In this document: piece after piece, positions 18,676-27,472 of the stretch
Position numbering within the stretch: the stretch's first letter is position 1
Layout of the letters: every line of letters starts with the position of its first letter
Assembly: GCF_001650195.1 (NCBI RefSeq)
Contig: NZ_LXYR01000001.1
Span: 134,358-198,357, forward strand
DNA from: Phormidesmis priestleyi BC1401
GTDB lineage: Bacteria > Cyanobacteriota > Cyanobacteriia > Leptolyngbyales > Leptolyngbyaceae
Direction: 5' to 3'
DNA length: 64,000 bases
Translations under genes and position numbers: made by a program
The notes under the pieces: generated by a model
What the model saw: only the letters and a program-made list of their open reading frames with translations
What the model was told of the DNA's origin: nothing
Databases searched by the model: none

Positions 18676-19740
18676 CTAAAAGCATTTGAATAGCCTTCTC
18701 ATTTTTCCCAAAACAACTTCATCTGAGTGGGTGATTAAACATGAGCTTTTATTTAATTCTTGGGCGATAGATTTTGCTATTTCACAAGCAAAGTTAACTG
18801 GAACGGCATTTCCTATCATTTTGTATGCAGCCGCTAGATCTTGATAGTAAAAAATAAAATCATCTGGAAATGTTTGAATTCTGGCACATTCGCGAATCGT
18901 CAATCTTCGATAGGGAAATTGAGAAGATGTATCAAAAATCCACTTGTCTTTTCCAACGTGAATCATGCAATTAGCCTGTGGATGAATAGGAGCATGACGA
19001 CCACCCGCTTGAATCGTAAAAGAAGGTTGATCCCACGATCGGACGCGATTTCGAGACATATAAATACTAGAAAAATCGCCTTGCATATATTCATGATTTG
19101 ATACAAGACAAGCTTCGCCATTCGTTTTACTTCTACCGATCGCGGGCAACTCAGATCCCTGCAAATCTCCGATCGCTTGCTTTAAGGTGCAACTATTAGA
19201 GGCAGACTTCACTGCATCAAACTGAAATTTCTTCCCTAAACTAGCGTGAAACCCAACAAAAATAACACGCTTTCTTTCTTGGGGAACAGCATAGTTTTTA
19301 GCATCTAGCAGCTTATAAGTTACGACGTAGCCAGCTTCTTCAAAAGCCAAAATAATATTCTGTAGAGCAGTTCCATGCTTTTTGTGAAGCATTCCAGAAA
19401 CATTTTCAGCAAGAAAAAATAAGGGTTGTTTATCTTTTAAGATGCGAACATATTCCCAAAAAAGCTGACCCCGTTCATCTTCCATTCCTCTTTGACTACC
19501 TGCCTCGCTCCAACTTTGACAAGGAGGACCTCCCATGATTCCAGCACAGTCTGGGATATCTGATGAAGGAATATCTCTAATGCTTCTCTTGTCAAAAATT
19601 GTGTGAGGGTGATTTTTTTCATAGGTTTCCCAGATAGCCTTATCAAATTCATTTGCCCATAGGACGTTAAAACCTGCTTTAGAGAAACCTAAATCTAGCC
19701 CTCCGCAACCTGAAAATAAGGACACGACATCATTTTGCAT
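18676..19740 (-). CDS. DNA (cytosine-5)-methyltransferase, NgoPII/HaeIII-like (probably GGCC)
   Basis: C5-cytosine methyltransferase of 354 residues. Motif I SLFSGCGGLDLGFSKAGF binds SAM, motif IV GGPPCQSWSEAG holds the catalytic cysteine, motif VI is FFLAENVSGM, motif VIII QERKRVIFVGF, and motifs IX/X are RRLTIRECARIQTFP and AYKMIGNAVPVNFACEIAKSI. The frame is uninterrupted. The downstream nuclease is NgoPII-like, so a GGCC target is likely (inference). As the nuclease gene is broken, this enzyme now acts as an orphan methylase, and it no longer has a partner to protect against. Confidence 0.93.
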   Translation of the reverse strand: MQNDVVSLFSGCGGLDLGFSKAGFNVLWANEFDKAIWETYEKNHPHTIFDKRSIRDIPSSDIPDCAGIMGGPPCQSWSEAGSQRGMEDERGQLFWEYVRILKDKQPLFFLAENVSGMLHKKHGTALQNIILAFEEAGYVVTYKLLDAKNYAVPQERKRVIFVGFHASLGKKFQFDAVKSASNSCTLKQAIGDLQGSELPAIGRSKTNGEACLVSNHEYMQGDFSSIYMSRNRVRSWDQPSFTIQAGGRHAPIHPQANCMIHVGKDKWIFDTSSQFPYRRLTIRECARIQTFPDDFIFYYQDLAAAYKMIGNAVPVNFACEIAKSIAQELNKSSCLITHSDEVVLGKMRRLFKCF

Positions 19741-19812
19741 CAGAGAACCTGTATTAATCGATCGACGGTTGCCATTTAATCTTCTCTACACAACCTGACA
19801 AAACCACAAAAT

Positions 19813-20514
19813 CTAAATCGGTAATCGATCGAGGTTTTTATTCGACCCAATCACCACGATCGCTGACCCCTTGCGAAGAATTGTAATCGGATCAGGATTG
19901 ATCACAAACTTGCCATCTTGACTAAACGCCAGCACATTTAGCCCATAGCGAGACCGCAGTTTTAGCTCAGAAATTGTGCGCTGATCAAATTCTTCGGGCA
20001 CAATCACTTCGACAATGCTGTTTTCAGGATCAAGCTCAAAGCGATCGAGGATGCCGGGTTTGGTCAGCGATCGAGCCAACTCGTAGCCCGCATCGTGTTC
20101 TGGAAACACCACATGATCAGCACCCACTTTTTTGAGCAGCTTTTCGTGAATCTCAGACGAGGCTTTAGCAACCACGTGCCGAACGCCGCCCTCTTTGAGG
20201 TTTAGCGTTGTAATAATACTTTCCTGGACATAGTTTCCGATCGCTACAATCACAGTGTCTTGCTCAAATAGTCCAGCTTCTTTGAGGGCGGCGGGCTGCG
20301 TCGAGTCAAGCTGACGAGAATGAGCAACGATGCGATCGTTCAACGCCTGATCGACTCGTTCCATGTTGGCATCGACTCCCAAAACGTCGTAGCCCTGACC
20401 ATGCAATGTCGAACAGACTGCCCGACCAAAGCGCCCCAGACCAACCACCGCAAACTGCCTGTTTTTGGAGTCCGATCGCAGCCCATGAAAAAATTTAAGC
20501 GCAGATAGATTCAC
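19813..20514 (-). CDS. ktrA: KtrA-type RCK regulatory subunit of potassium uptake
   Basis: Cytoplasmic RCK subunit that gates the KtrB potassium channel-like transporter, 233 residues. The RCK_N Rossmann domain is seen as FAVVGLGRFGRAVCSTLHGQG (nucleotide-binding GxGxxG) and the acidic end of beta-2 as VLGVDANMERVDQAL. The C-terminal RCK_C (TrkA_C) domain follows from about residue 145 (SIVEVIVPEEFDQRTISEL). It lies 78 bp downstream of ktrB on the same strand. In cyanobacteria Ktr systems are important for potassium uptake under salt and osmotic stress. Confidence 0.92.
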   Translation of the reverse strand: MNLSALKFFHGLRSDSKNRQFAVVGLGRFGRAVCSTLHGQGYDVLGVDANMERVDQALNDRIVAHSRQLDSTQPAALKEAGLFEQDTVIVAIGNYVQESIITTLNLKEGGVRHVVAKASSEIHEKLLKKVGADHVVFPEHDAGYELARSLTKPGILDRFELDPENSIVEVIVPEEFDQRTISELKLRSRYGLNVLAFSQDGKFVINPDPITILRKGSAIVVIGSNKNLDRLPI

Positions 20515-20592
20515 AATTTTAGGAGGGTGATGGGATAAAAAGAAAGTACGCCTCTTCGCCGTTTAAAGTATCTAACGAGTTGAGCCTGCAAA

Positions 20593-21927
20593 TTAGCCCA
20601 CGAGCAGATTTTCTTCGGGGTAGTGGACAAAACTAGGCTTGGGATCTCCTAACAGCGCACCCACTAGCAGCAAGATGCCAACTCGACCCACATACATGAT
20701 TCCAATGATTACAAGCTGTCCGAGGGGCGAGATATTAAGCGTTCCGACTGCTGATAGACCGACTGTTGCAAAGGCAGACACCACTTCAAACAAAATATGA
20801 ATAAAACTAAGCTCTGGGTCGGTGAGGGCAATCAAAATCGTTCCGCCAATCACCGTCATGGTTGAACCCACCAGCACGCCCACCGCTTTCAAAATCAGAG
20901 GCATCGGAATCTGACGGTGATAGCACAGCACCTCATCTTTTCCCTCAAGAACGGCTTGCGTACAGGTGATTAACACTCGAAATGTTGTGGTTTTAATGCC
21001 GCCTCCCGTTCCACCTGGACTTGCGCCGATGAACATGAGCGCGATCGTAATAAATAACCCGGCGTTGGTCATTTTGCTGATGTCGATCGTGTTAAAGCCT
21101 GCTGTTCGAGGCGTGACCGATTGAAACCAGGCTGCCATGACTCGATCGCTCCAACCTATCGCCCCCAGTGTTTGAACGTTGCTAGATTCGGTGGCGAGAA
21201 ACGCGATCGTGCCGATCGCTAATAACAGCAGTGTTGTACTTAATGCAATCCTAAAATTGAGGGTGAAAAACGATTTTTTTGAGGGATTAGAAATGCGATC
21301 GCGTCCCCAATAAAACATTTCCATAATCGCCTGATAGCCAATGCCCCCAAAAATGATCAGCAGCGTGATCACAGCATTCATCAACGGCGATCTCGCATAC
21401 TGAATCAAGTTATCAGAGAATAAGCTAAATCCAGCGTTGTTAAACGCATTAACGCTGTGAAAAATTGAGAGCCATACTCCTTCGTGAAAGCCAAACTGAG
21501 GCACGAAAATCGTCATTAACAAAAAGATGCCTGTGAGTTCAAAAATCAAAGTAGTGGCGATAATCGATCGGATCAACATCGACAACTCCGACAGCCCAGG
21601 GATATCTAACGATTGCTGAATAGCAACTTTGTCTCTGAGTCCCAGTCGTCTGCCGAGCAGCAGCAGCAGCACCGTTGTCGCGGTCATATAGCCAAGTCCG
21701 CCCACTTGCACCAGCAGCAAAATCACTAGCTGCCCCCAAAACGAGTAAAACTTGCCGACATCTACTACCGATAATCCAGTGACACACACCGCCGATGTAG
21801 AGGTAAACAGAGCAACTACTGGATCGCTCCACGTTCTACTCAAGAGGGAAAACGGCATCATCAACAGCAGCGCTCCGATCGTGATGACAGCAAGAAATCC
21901 GAGACAAATCGTGCGAGAGACAGTCAT
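20593..21927 (-). CDS. ktrB: KtrB-type potassium (sodium-coupled) transporter
   Basis: Membrane subunit of the Ktr system, 444 residues with repeated M1-P-M2 units. Selectivity-filter-like loops are visible: TSTSAVCVTGLSVVD, NAFNNAGFSLFSD, TPRTAGFNTIDIS and VSAFATVGLSAVG, with the conserved glycines. The C-terminus ends in a short polar tail. The gene begins the ktrBA pair. It would import potassium across the plasma membrane driven by sodium or membrane potential. The possible third cyanobacterial subunit KtrE is not in the window. Confidence 0.92.
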   Translation of the reverse strand: MTVSRTICLGFLAVITIGALLLMMPFSLLSRTWSDPVVALFTSTSAVCVTGLSVVDVGKFYSFWGQLVILLLVQVGGLGYMTATTVLLLLLGRRLGLRDKVAIQQSLDIPGLSELSMLIRSIIATTLIFELTGIFLLMTIFVPQFGFHEGVWLSIFHSVNAFNNAGFSLFSDNLIQYARSPLMNAVITLLIIFGGIGYQAIMEMFYWGRDRISNPSKKSFFTLNFRIALSTTLLLLAIGTIAFLATESSNVQTLGAIGWSDRVMAAWFQSVTPRTAGFNTIDISKMTNAGLFITIALMFIGASPGGTGGGIKTTTFRVLITCTQAVLEGKDEVLCYHRQIPMPLILKAVGVLVGSTMTVIGGTILIALTDPELSFIHILFEVVSAFATVGLSAVGTLNISPLGQLVIIGIMYVGRVGILLLVGALLGDPKPSFVHYPEENLLVG

Positions 21928-22125
21928 AGTTAGAAAAGTGAGTGGAGCAAAACAGATGAGTCAGAAATGGGCGATAGTTCAAAGTTAATTATGCTGTCGG
22001 TCGAGTGATTGCGATTCAGCCATTCCAGGAATCGCAATTTTGCTCGATCGTCAACCTACCTCAGAGTCTCATCAAACTGCTGCCAATAAGGTAGGCTATT
22101 TTCAGTCTTTTAGAAAATTTCCTGC

Positions 22126-22962
22126 ATGACTTCGACGCTCTATCAACAAATTCAGCAGTTTTATGATGCTTCTTCGAGCCTGTGGGAGCAGGTTTGGGGA
22201 GAACACATGCACCACGGCTATTATGGGGCAGACGGTCGAGAGCCAAAAGAGCGCAGACAGGCACAGATCGATCTGATCGAAGAACTATTGCGGTGGGCAA
22301 ACGTCACCCAGGCTGAAAATATTTTGGATGTTGGCTGCGGTATTGGCGGCAGTTCGCTTTATTTGGCAAAAAAATTCACGGCAAAAGCAACAGGGATCAC
22401 GTTAAGTCCGGTGCAGGCAAACCGAGCGATCGAGCGTGCCCAATCCGCAAACCTCAATGCCCATTTTCAAGTGGCAAATGCGTTAGACATGCCCTTCGCG
22501 GATAATTCTTTTGATCTGGTGTGGTCGCTAGAAAGTGGCGAACATATGCCCGACAAGGTGAAGTTTTTGCAAGAGTGTTACCGAGTTCTCAAACCGGGCG
22601 GCACGTTTATTTTTGCAACGTGGTGTCATCGATCGACCGATCGCCAAGCGCTCACCGCCGACGAGCAAACGCACTTAGAAGACATTTATCGAGTCTACTG
22701 TTTGCCTTACGTGATTTCGCTGCCGGAGTATGAACAAATTGCCCGTGAGGTTGGTCTACAAAACTTGAGATCAGCCGATTGGTCAACCGCTGTCGCGCCT
22801 TTTTGGAACGTCGTCATCGATTCAGCGTTTACACCTGCCGCTTTTTGGGGGCTTTTAACCTCTGGCTGGACGACGATTCAAGCCGCGTTGTCATTGGGCT
22901 TGATGAGTCGAGGCTACGATCGGGGGTTGATTAAATTTGGGTTGATCTGTGCCACCAAATAA
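22126..22962 (+). CDS. Gamma-tocopherol C-methyltransferase (VTE4-like)
   Basis: SAM-dependent methyltransferase of 278 residues. SAM motif I is LDVGCGIGGSSLYLAKKF, followed by the post-I GITLSPVQANRA and the WSLESGEHMPDKVKFLQE motif II/III region. The N-terminus QFYDASSSLWEQVWGEHMHHGYY is typical of the tocopherol methyltransferase/sterol methyltransferase group. It would methylate gamma- to alpha-tocopherol (and delta- to beta-). The homogentisate phytyltransferase gene follows 54 bp downstream on the same strand, which supports a role in vitamin E synthesis rather than another small-molecule methyl transfer. A MPBQ methyltransferase is the main alternative. Confidence 0.88.
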   Translation: MTSTLYQQIQQFYDASSSLWEQVWGEHMHHGYYGADGREPKERRQAQIDLIEELLRWANVTQAENILDVGCGIGGSSLYLAKKFTAKATGITLSPVQANRAIERAQSANLNAHFQVANALDMPFADNSFDLVWSLESGEHMPDKVKFLQECYRVLKPGGTFIFATWCHRSTDRQALTADEQTHLEDIYRVYCLPYVISLPEYEQIAREVGLQNLRSADWSTAVAPFWNVVIDSAFTPAAFWGLLTSGWTTIQAALSLGLMSRGYDRGLIKFGLICATK

Positions 22963-23016
22963 TGGGACGAACCCGATCGCTGACGATGACATCTATTCGT
23001 AAATTCAGCCTTACCT

Positions 23017-23952
23017 ATGAGCCGCACTTCTCCAAAATCATCCGTTTCTTCGGTTCCTTCAAACTTCGTTAAAAAACACGCTCCCTGGCTTTATGCTTTC
23101 TGGAAGTTTTCTCGCCCTCACACCATCATTGGCACTTCTTGCAGCGTTTTGGGCATGTATGTGATCGCGGCGGCAAATCAATCCTCCTTCCCGTCTTCCT
23201 TCCTCTTTCCTCTGATCGCGTGTCTCTGTGGCAACGTTTATATCGTCGGACTCAATCAGCTAGAAGATGTCGCGATCGACCGCATCAATAAACCTCATTT
23301 ACCCTTAGCCTCTGGAGAGTTTTCGCGATCGCAAGGAGTCGCGATCGTCGCAATCACAGGCATTTTGGCGATCCTTCTCGCTGCTTTACAAGGGCAATAT
23401 TTGTTGGGAATGGTGGGATTGAGTTTGGCGATCGGCACTGCCTATTCGCTGCCGCCGATTCGTCTTAAGCGGTTTCCCTTTTGGGCTTCGGTGTGTATTT
23501 TTAGCGTTCGGGGCGCGATCGTCAATCTCGGATTGTTTTTGCACTTTAACAATGGGTTTCCGATTCCGGCTAACGTGTGGGCACTGACGCTATTTGTGTT
23601 GGTGTTCACATTTGCGATCGCGATCTTTAAAGATGTTCCTGACATGGAGGGCGATCGACAATATAATATCAGCACCTTTAGTCTGAGAGTCGGTAAGAAA
23701 GCTGTATTCAGCTTGTCTCGCTGGGTATTAACGGCGTGTTATCTCGGAGTGGTCGCGGCTGCATTCTGGTTGCCGTTGGTGAATGCGCCTTTTTTGATCG
23801 TGAGTCACCTAATACTGGTGGGCGTTTTGTGGTTGCGAAGTCAGAAAGTCGATCTGCAAGATCCGCAAGAAGTCGCGAAGTTTTATCAATTTATTTGGAA
23901 GATGTTTTTTCTGGAATACTTACTTTTTCCGATCGCGTGTCTCTTACATTAA
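23017..23952 (+). CDS. Homogentisate phytyltransferase (VTE2-like)
   Basis: Membrane prenyltransferase of the UbiA family, 311 residues with about eight TM helices, which joins homogentisate to phytyl diphosphate, the committed step of tocopherol synthesis. The two diphosphate/Mg-binding motifs are NQLEDVAIDRINKPHLPLASG and KDVPDMEGDRQ. The N-terminal FSRPHTIIGTS is characteristic of this subgroup. It lies immediately behind the tocopherol methyltransferase gene, so the two steps may be co-transcribed. Plastoquinone-pathway homologs in cyanobacteria have different neighbours and motif context, so phytyltransferase is favoured. Confidence 0.92.
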   Translation: MSRTSPKSSVSSVPSNFVKKHAPWLYAFWKFSRPHTIIGTSCSVLGMYVIAAANQSSFPSSFLFPLIACLCGNVYIVGLNQLEDVAIDRINKPHLPLASGEFSRSQGVAIVAITGILAILLAALQGQYLLGMVGLSLAIGTAYSLPPIRLKRFPFWASVCIFSVRGAIVNLGLFLHFNNGFPIPANVWALTLFVLVFTFAIAIFKDVPDMEGDRQYNISTFSLRVGKKAVFSLSRWVLTACYLGVVAAAFWLPLVNAPFLIVSHLILVGVLWLRSQKVDLQDPQEVAKFYQFIWKMFFLEYLLFPIACLLH

Positions 23953-24019
23953 AAAAACGATCAAAAAAGCTGATGAATGAATCACGATAGGTTTAATTCA
24001 TCTCTCATCTTTTGGCGTT

Positions 24020-24775
24020 ATGACTTCAGTGGGCAAAGTTTATCTCGTTGGCGCTGGACCTGGAACCGTCGATTATCTGACCGTCAAAGGCTATCGGCTT
24101 CTGGCGCAAGCAGAAGTTCTTGTCTATGATGCCTTGGTTGATGTAGAGTTGCTGCAACTTGTCCCTGACCATTGTCTCAAGCTCAACGTCGGCAAACGAG
24201 GCGGAAAGCCTAGCATGAAACAACCTTACATCGATCGCCTCCTGGTCAAACAGTGTCAACAAGGAAAGCAAGTCATCCGTCTCAAAAGTGGAGACCCGTT
24301 TATTTTTGGGCGATCGACCTCCGAGATTCAGGCACTGATCGCCGCAGGATGTGATTTTGAAGTCGTTCCGGGCATCTCTTCAGCGCTGGCGGCTCCTCTG
24401 CTAGCGGGGATTCCCCTCACCGATCTGGTTCTCAGCCGCTGTTTTACTGTTCTGAGCGCTCACGAACCCGATAATCTAAACTGGCAGACTCTCGCCCAAA
24501 TTGATACTTTAGTGATTCTCATGGGAGGGCAGCATTTGTCTGCGATCGTTCAGCAATTGCAAAAACAAGGACGATCGTCTCAGACTCCGATCGCGATTAT
24601 TCGGTGGGCAGGGCACTCTCAACAGCAGATTTGGATCAGCACACTGTCCCAAATTCTGGCACACTCAGGTAACCAATCGCTATCGCCTTGTGTGATTGTG
24701 ATTGGCGAAGTTGTGGGGTTGCATTCATTTCTGCAACCGTCTATTCATCTTCCTGATCCGACTTTAGATGGTTAA
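24020..24775 (+). CDS. cobA: Uroporphyrinogen-III C-methyltransferase
   Basis: SUMT (CobA), 251 residues, which uses two SAM to make precorrin-2 from uroporphyrinogen III, leading to sirohaem and cobalamin. The family motifs are VYLVGAGPGTVDYLTVKGYRLL at the N-terminus, QVIRLKSGDPFIFGR in the middle and VPGISSALAAPLLAGIPLT. It has no fused CysG dehydrogenase domain. The uroporphyrinogen-III synthase gene follows 68 bp later on the same strand, so enzyme and substrate source are linked. Confidence 0.94.
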   Translation: MTSVGKVYLVGAGPGTVDYLTVKGYRLLAQAEVLVYDALVDVELLQLVPDHCLKLNVGKRGGKPSMKQPYIDRLLVKQCQQGKQVIRLKSGDPFIFGRSTSEIQALIAAGCDFEVVPGISSALAAPLLAGIPLTDLVLSRCFTVLSAHEPDNLNWQTLAQIDTLVILMGGQHLSAIVQQLQKQGRSSQTPIAIIRWAGHSQQQIWISTLSQILAHSGNQSLSPCVIVIGEVVGLHSFLQPSIHLPDPTLDG

Positions 24776-24843
24776 CCTCGCACGATCGTGCGGTCGGAAT
24801 GCGATGAATTTCTATTGATATAGTCCTCTACCCGACATGTGCT

Positions 24844-25632
24844 GTGTGTACCCTTCCTCTTTCTAGCAAAACCATTCTCGTCACGCGATCGGCGGGGCAG
24901 TCGAGCCAGTTTACTAAGCTGCTGCAACAGCAAGGTGCAACCGTGGTTGAGATGCCCACATTAGAAATCACGCCGCCGTCTGATTGGCAAGATTTAGACG
25001 ACGCGATCGCTCAACTCAATGAGTTCGATTGGCTGATTCTCACGTCTGGCAATGCGGTTGACTATTTTTTTGAGCGGTTAGCGTCGCGGCTGCAAGATGT
25101 GAGAGGCTTGTCTGAGATCAAGATCGCAGTGGTGGGTGAGAAAACCGCGTTTATTCTTAAGCAGCGAGGGCTACAGGCAGATTTTATTCCTCCTGCGTTT
25201 GTCGCTGACTCAATGGTAGCCAATTTCCCAGAGCCTGTGAGCGGCAAGAAACTGCTGTTTCCGCGAGTCGAGACGGGCGGGCGAGAAGTGTTGATGAAAG
25301 AGTTTAGCGATCAAGGGGCAGACGTGACGGAAGTGGCGGCTTATCAGTCGGGGTGCCCTGTGACGATCGACCCCAGCGCGTTAGCCGCTCTGCAAAATCG
25401 TCAGGTTGATGTGATTACGTTCGCCAGTTCTAAAACAGTAAAATATTTCTGTCAACTCGTCGAAACGTCGCTGGGCGAAGCGTGGCAAACTTATTTAGAA
25501 AATGTCGGCATTGCCTCGATCGGTCCTCAAACCTCAAAAACCTGCCACGCTCTATTCGGACGGGTTGACGTAGAAGCCGAAGAATATACCTTAGAAGGGC
25601 TGACTCAAGCGGTTGTCAAACTGGCGAGTTGA
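24844..25632 (+). CDS. hemD: Uroporphyrinogen-III synthase
   Basis: Closes hydroxymethylbilane to uroporphyrinogen III with inversion of ring D. The 262-residue protein is of family length with two Rossmann-like lobes. Conserved regions include ILVTRSAGQSSQFTKLLQQQG at the start, DWLILTSGNAVDYFFERL, AVVGEKTAF, and VITFASSKTVKYF with IASIGPQTSKT. HemD is poorly conserved generally, so the match rests on these motifs plus linkage to cobA. The start codon is GTG 24844; the nearby ATG is out of frame. Confidence 0.88.
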   Translation: MCTLPLSSKTILVTRSAGQSSQFTKLLQQQGATVVEMPTLEITPPSDWQDLDDAIAQLNEFDWLILTSGNAVDYFFERLASRLQDVRGLSEIKIAVVGEKTAFILKQRGLQADFIPPAFVADSMVANFPEPVSGKKLLFPRVETGGREVLMKEFSDQGADVTEVAAYQSGCPVTIDPSALAALQNRQVDVITFASSKTVKYFCQLVETSLGEAWQTYLENVGIASIGPQTSKTCHALFGRVDVEAEEYTLEGLTQAVVKLAS

Positions 25633-25681
25633 TACTTTCCGTGGTCTGTCTCATGATCACTGGTCACTTTACTAGAAGCAG

Positions 25682-25699
25682 TTAGTACAAATATACTAA
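25682..25699. promoter_or_regulatory. Inverted repeat TTAGTA-N6-TACTAA, LexA-like
   Basis: TTAGTACAAATATACTAA lies 43 bp before the membrane-protein start at 25742. Its core AGTAC-AAAT-ATACT differs by one base from the cyanobacterial SOS-type consensus AGTAC-N4-GTACT as I recall it. The same geometry recurs at 42231-42248. Regulation by LexA is inference. Confidence 0.35.
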
Positions 25700-25741
25700 A
25701 CTATGCTATCCTCATCTCAAACCTGGTGCGGAGGCAATTTT

Positions 25742-26329
25742 ATGAGTGTTGAGCAGACTACCCAACTGATTCAGCTAATTCTCAACTCAGTGCTGATGGT
25801 GGTCGCCTGTGCCTTTATTTTGGCAGGCTTATTGCTGAGACGAAGCGCCCTAGAACAGCGTCTGCAAACCACCAGCTTAGAATATTATCAGGTGTTGCAT
25901 CTCGCCTATGGCTCTCAGGGCGATCGCCTTTTGTTGCTCAAAAAGCAGCTCCGCCACCTCCAGCAGCAGGTTAAACTATCGCGAAACAGCACTGTTGCCA
26001 TTCACTACGCTTTTATGGTTTTTGTTGCCAGCACCTTCGCGCTGTCGCTGAGAACGGTCTGGGATGCGGCGTGGTTAATTACAACGGCTCTCACGCTATT
26101 CGTCGTCGGAGTCGGAATTTTGCTGCTGAGCGTGACGCTGCTATTGCTTGATTTGCACAAGTCCGATCGTCCCTTTTGGCAAGAAGTTAGAGGAATGTCG
26201 ATTCTCAACCAAAGCGCCACCGTCGAGTTGCGCCCCGATCGAGCAGGGCGACGCACCGCTTCCGATCGATTGCGTCGCAGTCCTGATGTGGCGATCGTCA
26301 GAGCGTCTCGCAAAGCTAGAGTCAGTTAG
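25742..26329 (+). CDS. Hypothetical membrane protein with three TM segments (DUF2721-like topology)
   Basis: Start ATG 25742 is chosen because GGAGG (25730-25734) precedes it; an upstream ATG at 25703 lacks this. The 195-residue protein has a TM helix near residues 10-32 (LNSVLMVVACAFILAGLLL), a cytoplasmic basic/coiled stretch (RRSALEQRLQ... LLLLKKQLRHLQQQVKLSR), two further helices around residues 95-145 and a basic Arg-rich tail. This layout resembles small DUF2721-type membrane proteins, but I cannot confirm the family. No function can be assigned. Its 3' end overlaps the converging gene by 4 bp. Confidence 0.75.
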   Translation: MSVEQTTQLIQLILNSVLMVVACAFILAGLLLRRSALEQRLQTTSLEYYQVLHLAYGSQGDRLLLLKKQLRHLQQQVKLSRNSTVAIHYAFMVFVASTFALSLRTVWDAAWLITTALTLFVVGVGILLLSVTLLLLDLHKSDRPFWQEVRGMSILNQSATVELRPDRAGRRTASDRLRRSPDVAIVRASRKARVS

Positions 26330-26604
26330 AGTTGAGGAGCAATCACCGTCGCGGTTCGACCCGACTCGTCAACGACAATCCAGCCCGTTCCAAGATCTAA
26401 ATCTTCAGCGTGGGTGCTGACTTTGAAATAGACTTTTTCGCCTGTGTTGGTCTCGATCGCAAAGTCTGCGTTTTGAGCATAGACCACCTTAAACCCGCGA
26501 TCTTGCAGGCAAAACTTTGCCCAACTCTTCAGCGACTGCCGATTGGGATCAAACGGAATCGGAGGACGATCAAACAGCGTTTGCATCACACGAATCAGTT
26601 CCAT
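26326..26604 (-). CDS. Hypothetical conserved cytosolic protein
   Basis: 92 residues from ATG 26604. Not recognised. It is small and globular with FDPNRQSLKSWAKFCLQDRGF and a beta-rich C-terminus (VYFKVSTHAEDLDLGTGWIVVDESG). A longer frame to 26787 runs into the nei gene and is not used. It starts 10 bp after the glycosylase gene ends, on the same strand, so it may be co-transcribed with nei; that does not show a repair role. Confidence 0.6.
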   Translation of the reverse strand: MELIRVMQTLFDRPPIPFDPNRQSLKSWAKFCLQDRGFKVVYAQNADFAIETNTGEKVYFKVSTHAEDLDLGTGWIVVDESGRTATVIAPQL

Positions 26605-26614
26605 AGATTTCGGT

Positions 26615-27436
26615 TTAGAGAGCCTGACATTGAGGACAAAAATAGAGCCGCCGCCCTGCATAAATGTCTTTGACGATCGCCGTTCCGCACAAAAAACAGG
26701 GTTTGCCTTGACGACCAAAGACACAGTGCCGATAGTCACTGCGTTTATAGTGCTGCTCTTTAAGCTGGGCAACAATCTGTAAATCATTGGTGATGCCCTT
26801 TGTCAGATAAGACTGATGGGTCACCGATAATACTGCTTGCGCCAACGCCTGAATCTGTCCAGTATCGCAGTCTACGGGGCGTAAAGACGGATGCACTTTG
26901 GCGACGAACAAGATCTCGCTGCGAAGATAGTTTCCTAATCCTCCTAAAAAGTGTTGGTCTAGCAAGAGCGATGTCAATTGCCGACGATGGAATCGTTTAT
27001 CGAGAAAGCGATCGACCACTTCCTCGATCGTGACGGCTTGATCCAACACATCCAATTCGACTCGACCTAGAAACGGATGAGTCGCTAACCCATGCTCATC
27101 TAACACCTGAATGTCAGACGCACTGTAGAGCAGAGCCGATTTTTTTGAGTTGTGAATCGCCAATCGCAACTGCCGATTCGTCGTCGGGTAAGACTGTAAG
27201 TTTCGCACATACCAGCGACCATAAAGCTGATTGTGGCTATAGATGTAAAGCGGAACGGAGAAGCAAATCACCATCGCTTTTCCGCGCGTTCTAACCGCTG
27301 TGATGGTTTCTCCAGTCAGCGTTTCCTCAAATGATTTGAGCCGATCGAACGCGAAGAAAATCTCAGTCACGGGTCGATCGACCAATGCCTTTGCCACCTC
27401 GTCAGCCGCTTGTCTAATTTCTGGACCTTCAGGCAT
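26615..27436 (-). CDS. nei: Fpg/Nei family DNA glycosylase, Nei-like (endonuclease VIII)
   Basis: DNA base-excision repair enzyme of 273 residues that removes oxidised bases and cuts the AP site. The N-terminal MPEGPEIRQAAD carries the catalytic proline and glutamate. The helix-two-turn-helix region reads DQHFLGGLGNYLRSEILF. The C-terminal zinc finger is complete: C-x2-C at CFLCG and C-x2-C at CPQCQ. Features fit Nei rather than MutM. The downstream hypothetical gene is 10 bp away; the PHP gene is divergent with overlapping upstream regions. Confidence 0.92.
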   Translation of the reverse strand: MPEGPEIRQAADEVAKALVDRPVTEIFFAFDRLKSFEETLTGETITAVRTRGKAMVICFSVPLYIYSHNQLYGRWYVRNLQSYPTTNRQLRLAIHNSKKSALLYSASDIQVLDEHGLATHPFLGRVELDVLDQAVTIEEVVDRFLDKRFHRRQLTSLLLDQHFLGGLGNYLRSEILFVAKVHPSLRPVDCDTGQIQALAQAVLSVTHQSYLTKGITNDLQIVAQLKEQHYKRSDYRHCVFGRQGKPCFLCGTAIVKDIYAGRRLYFCPQCQAL

Positions 27437-27472
27437 CTCAACGACCTAAGTAATCAGTGTTGTAATAGAAGT

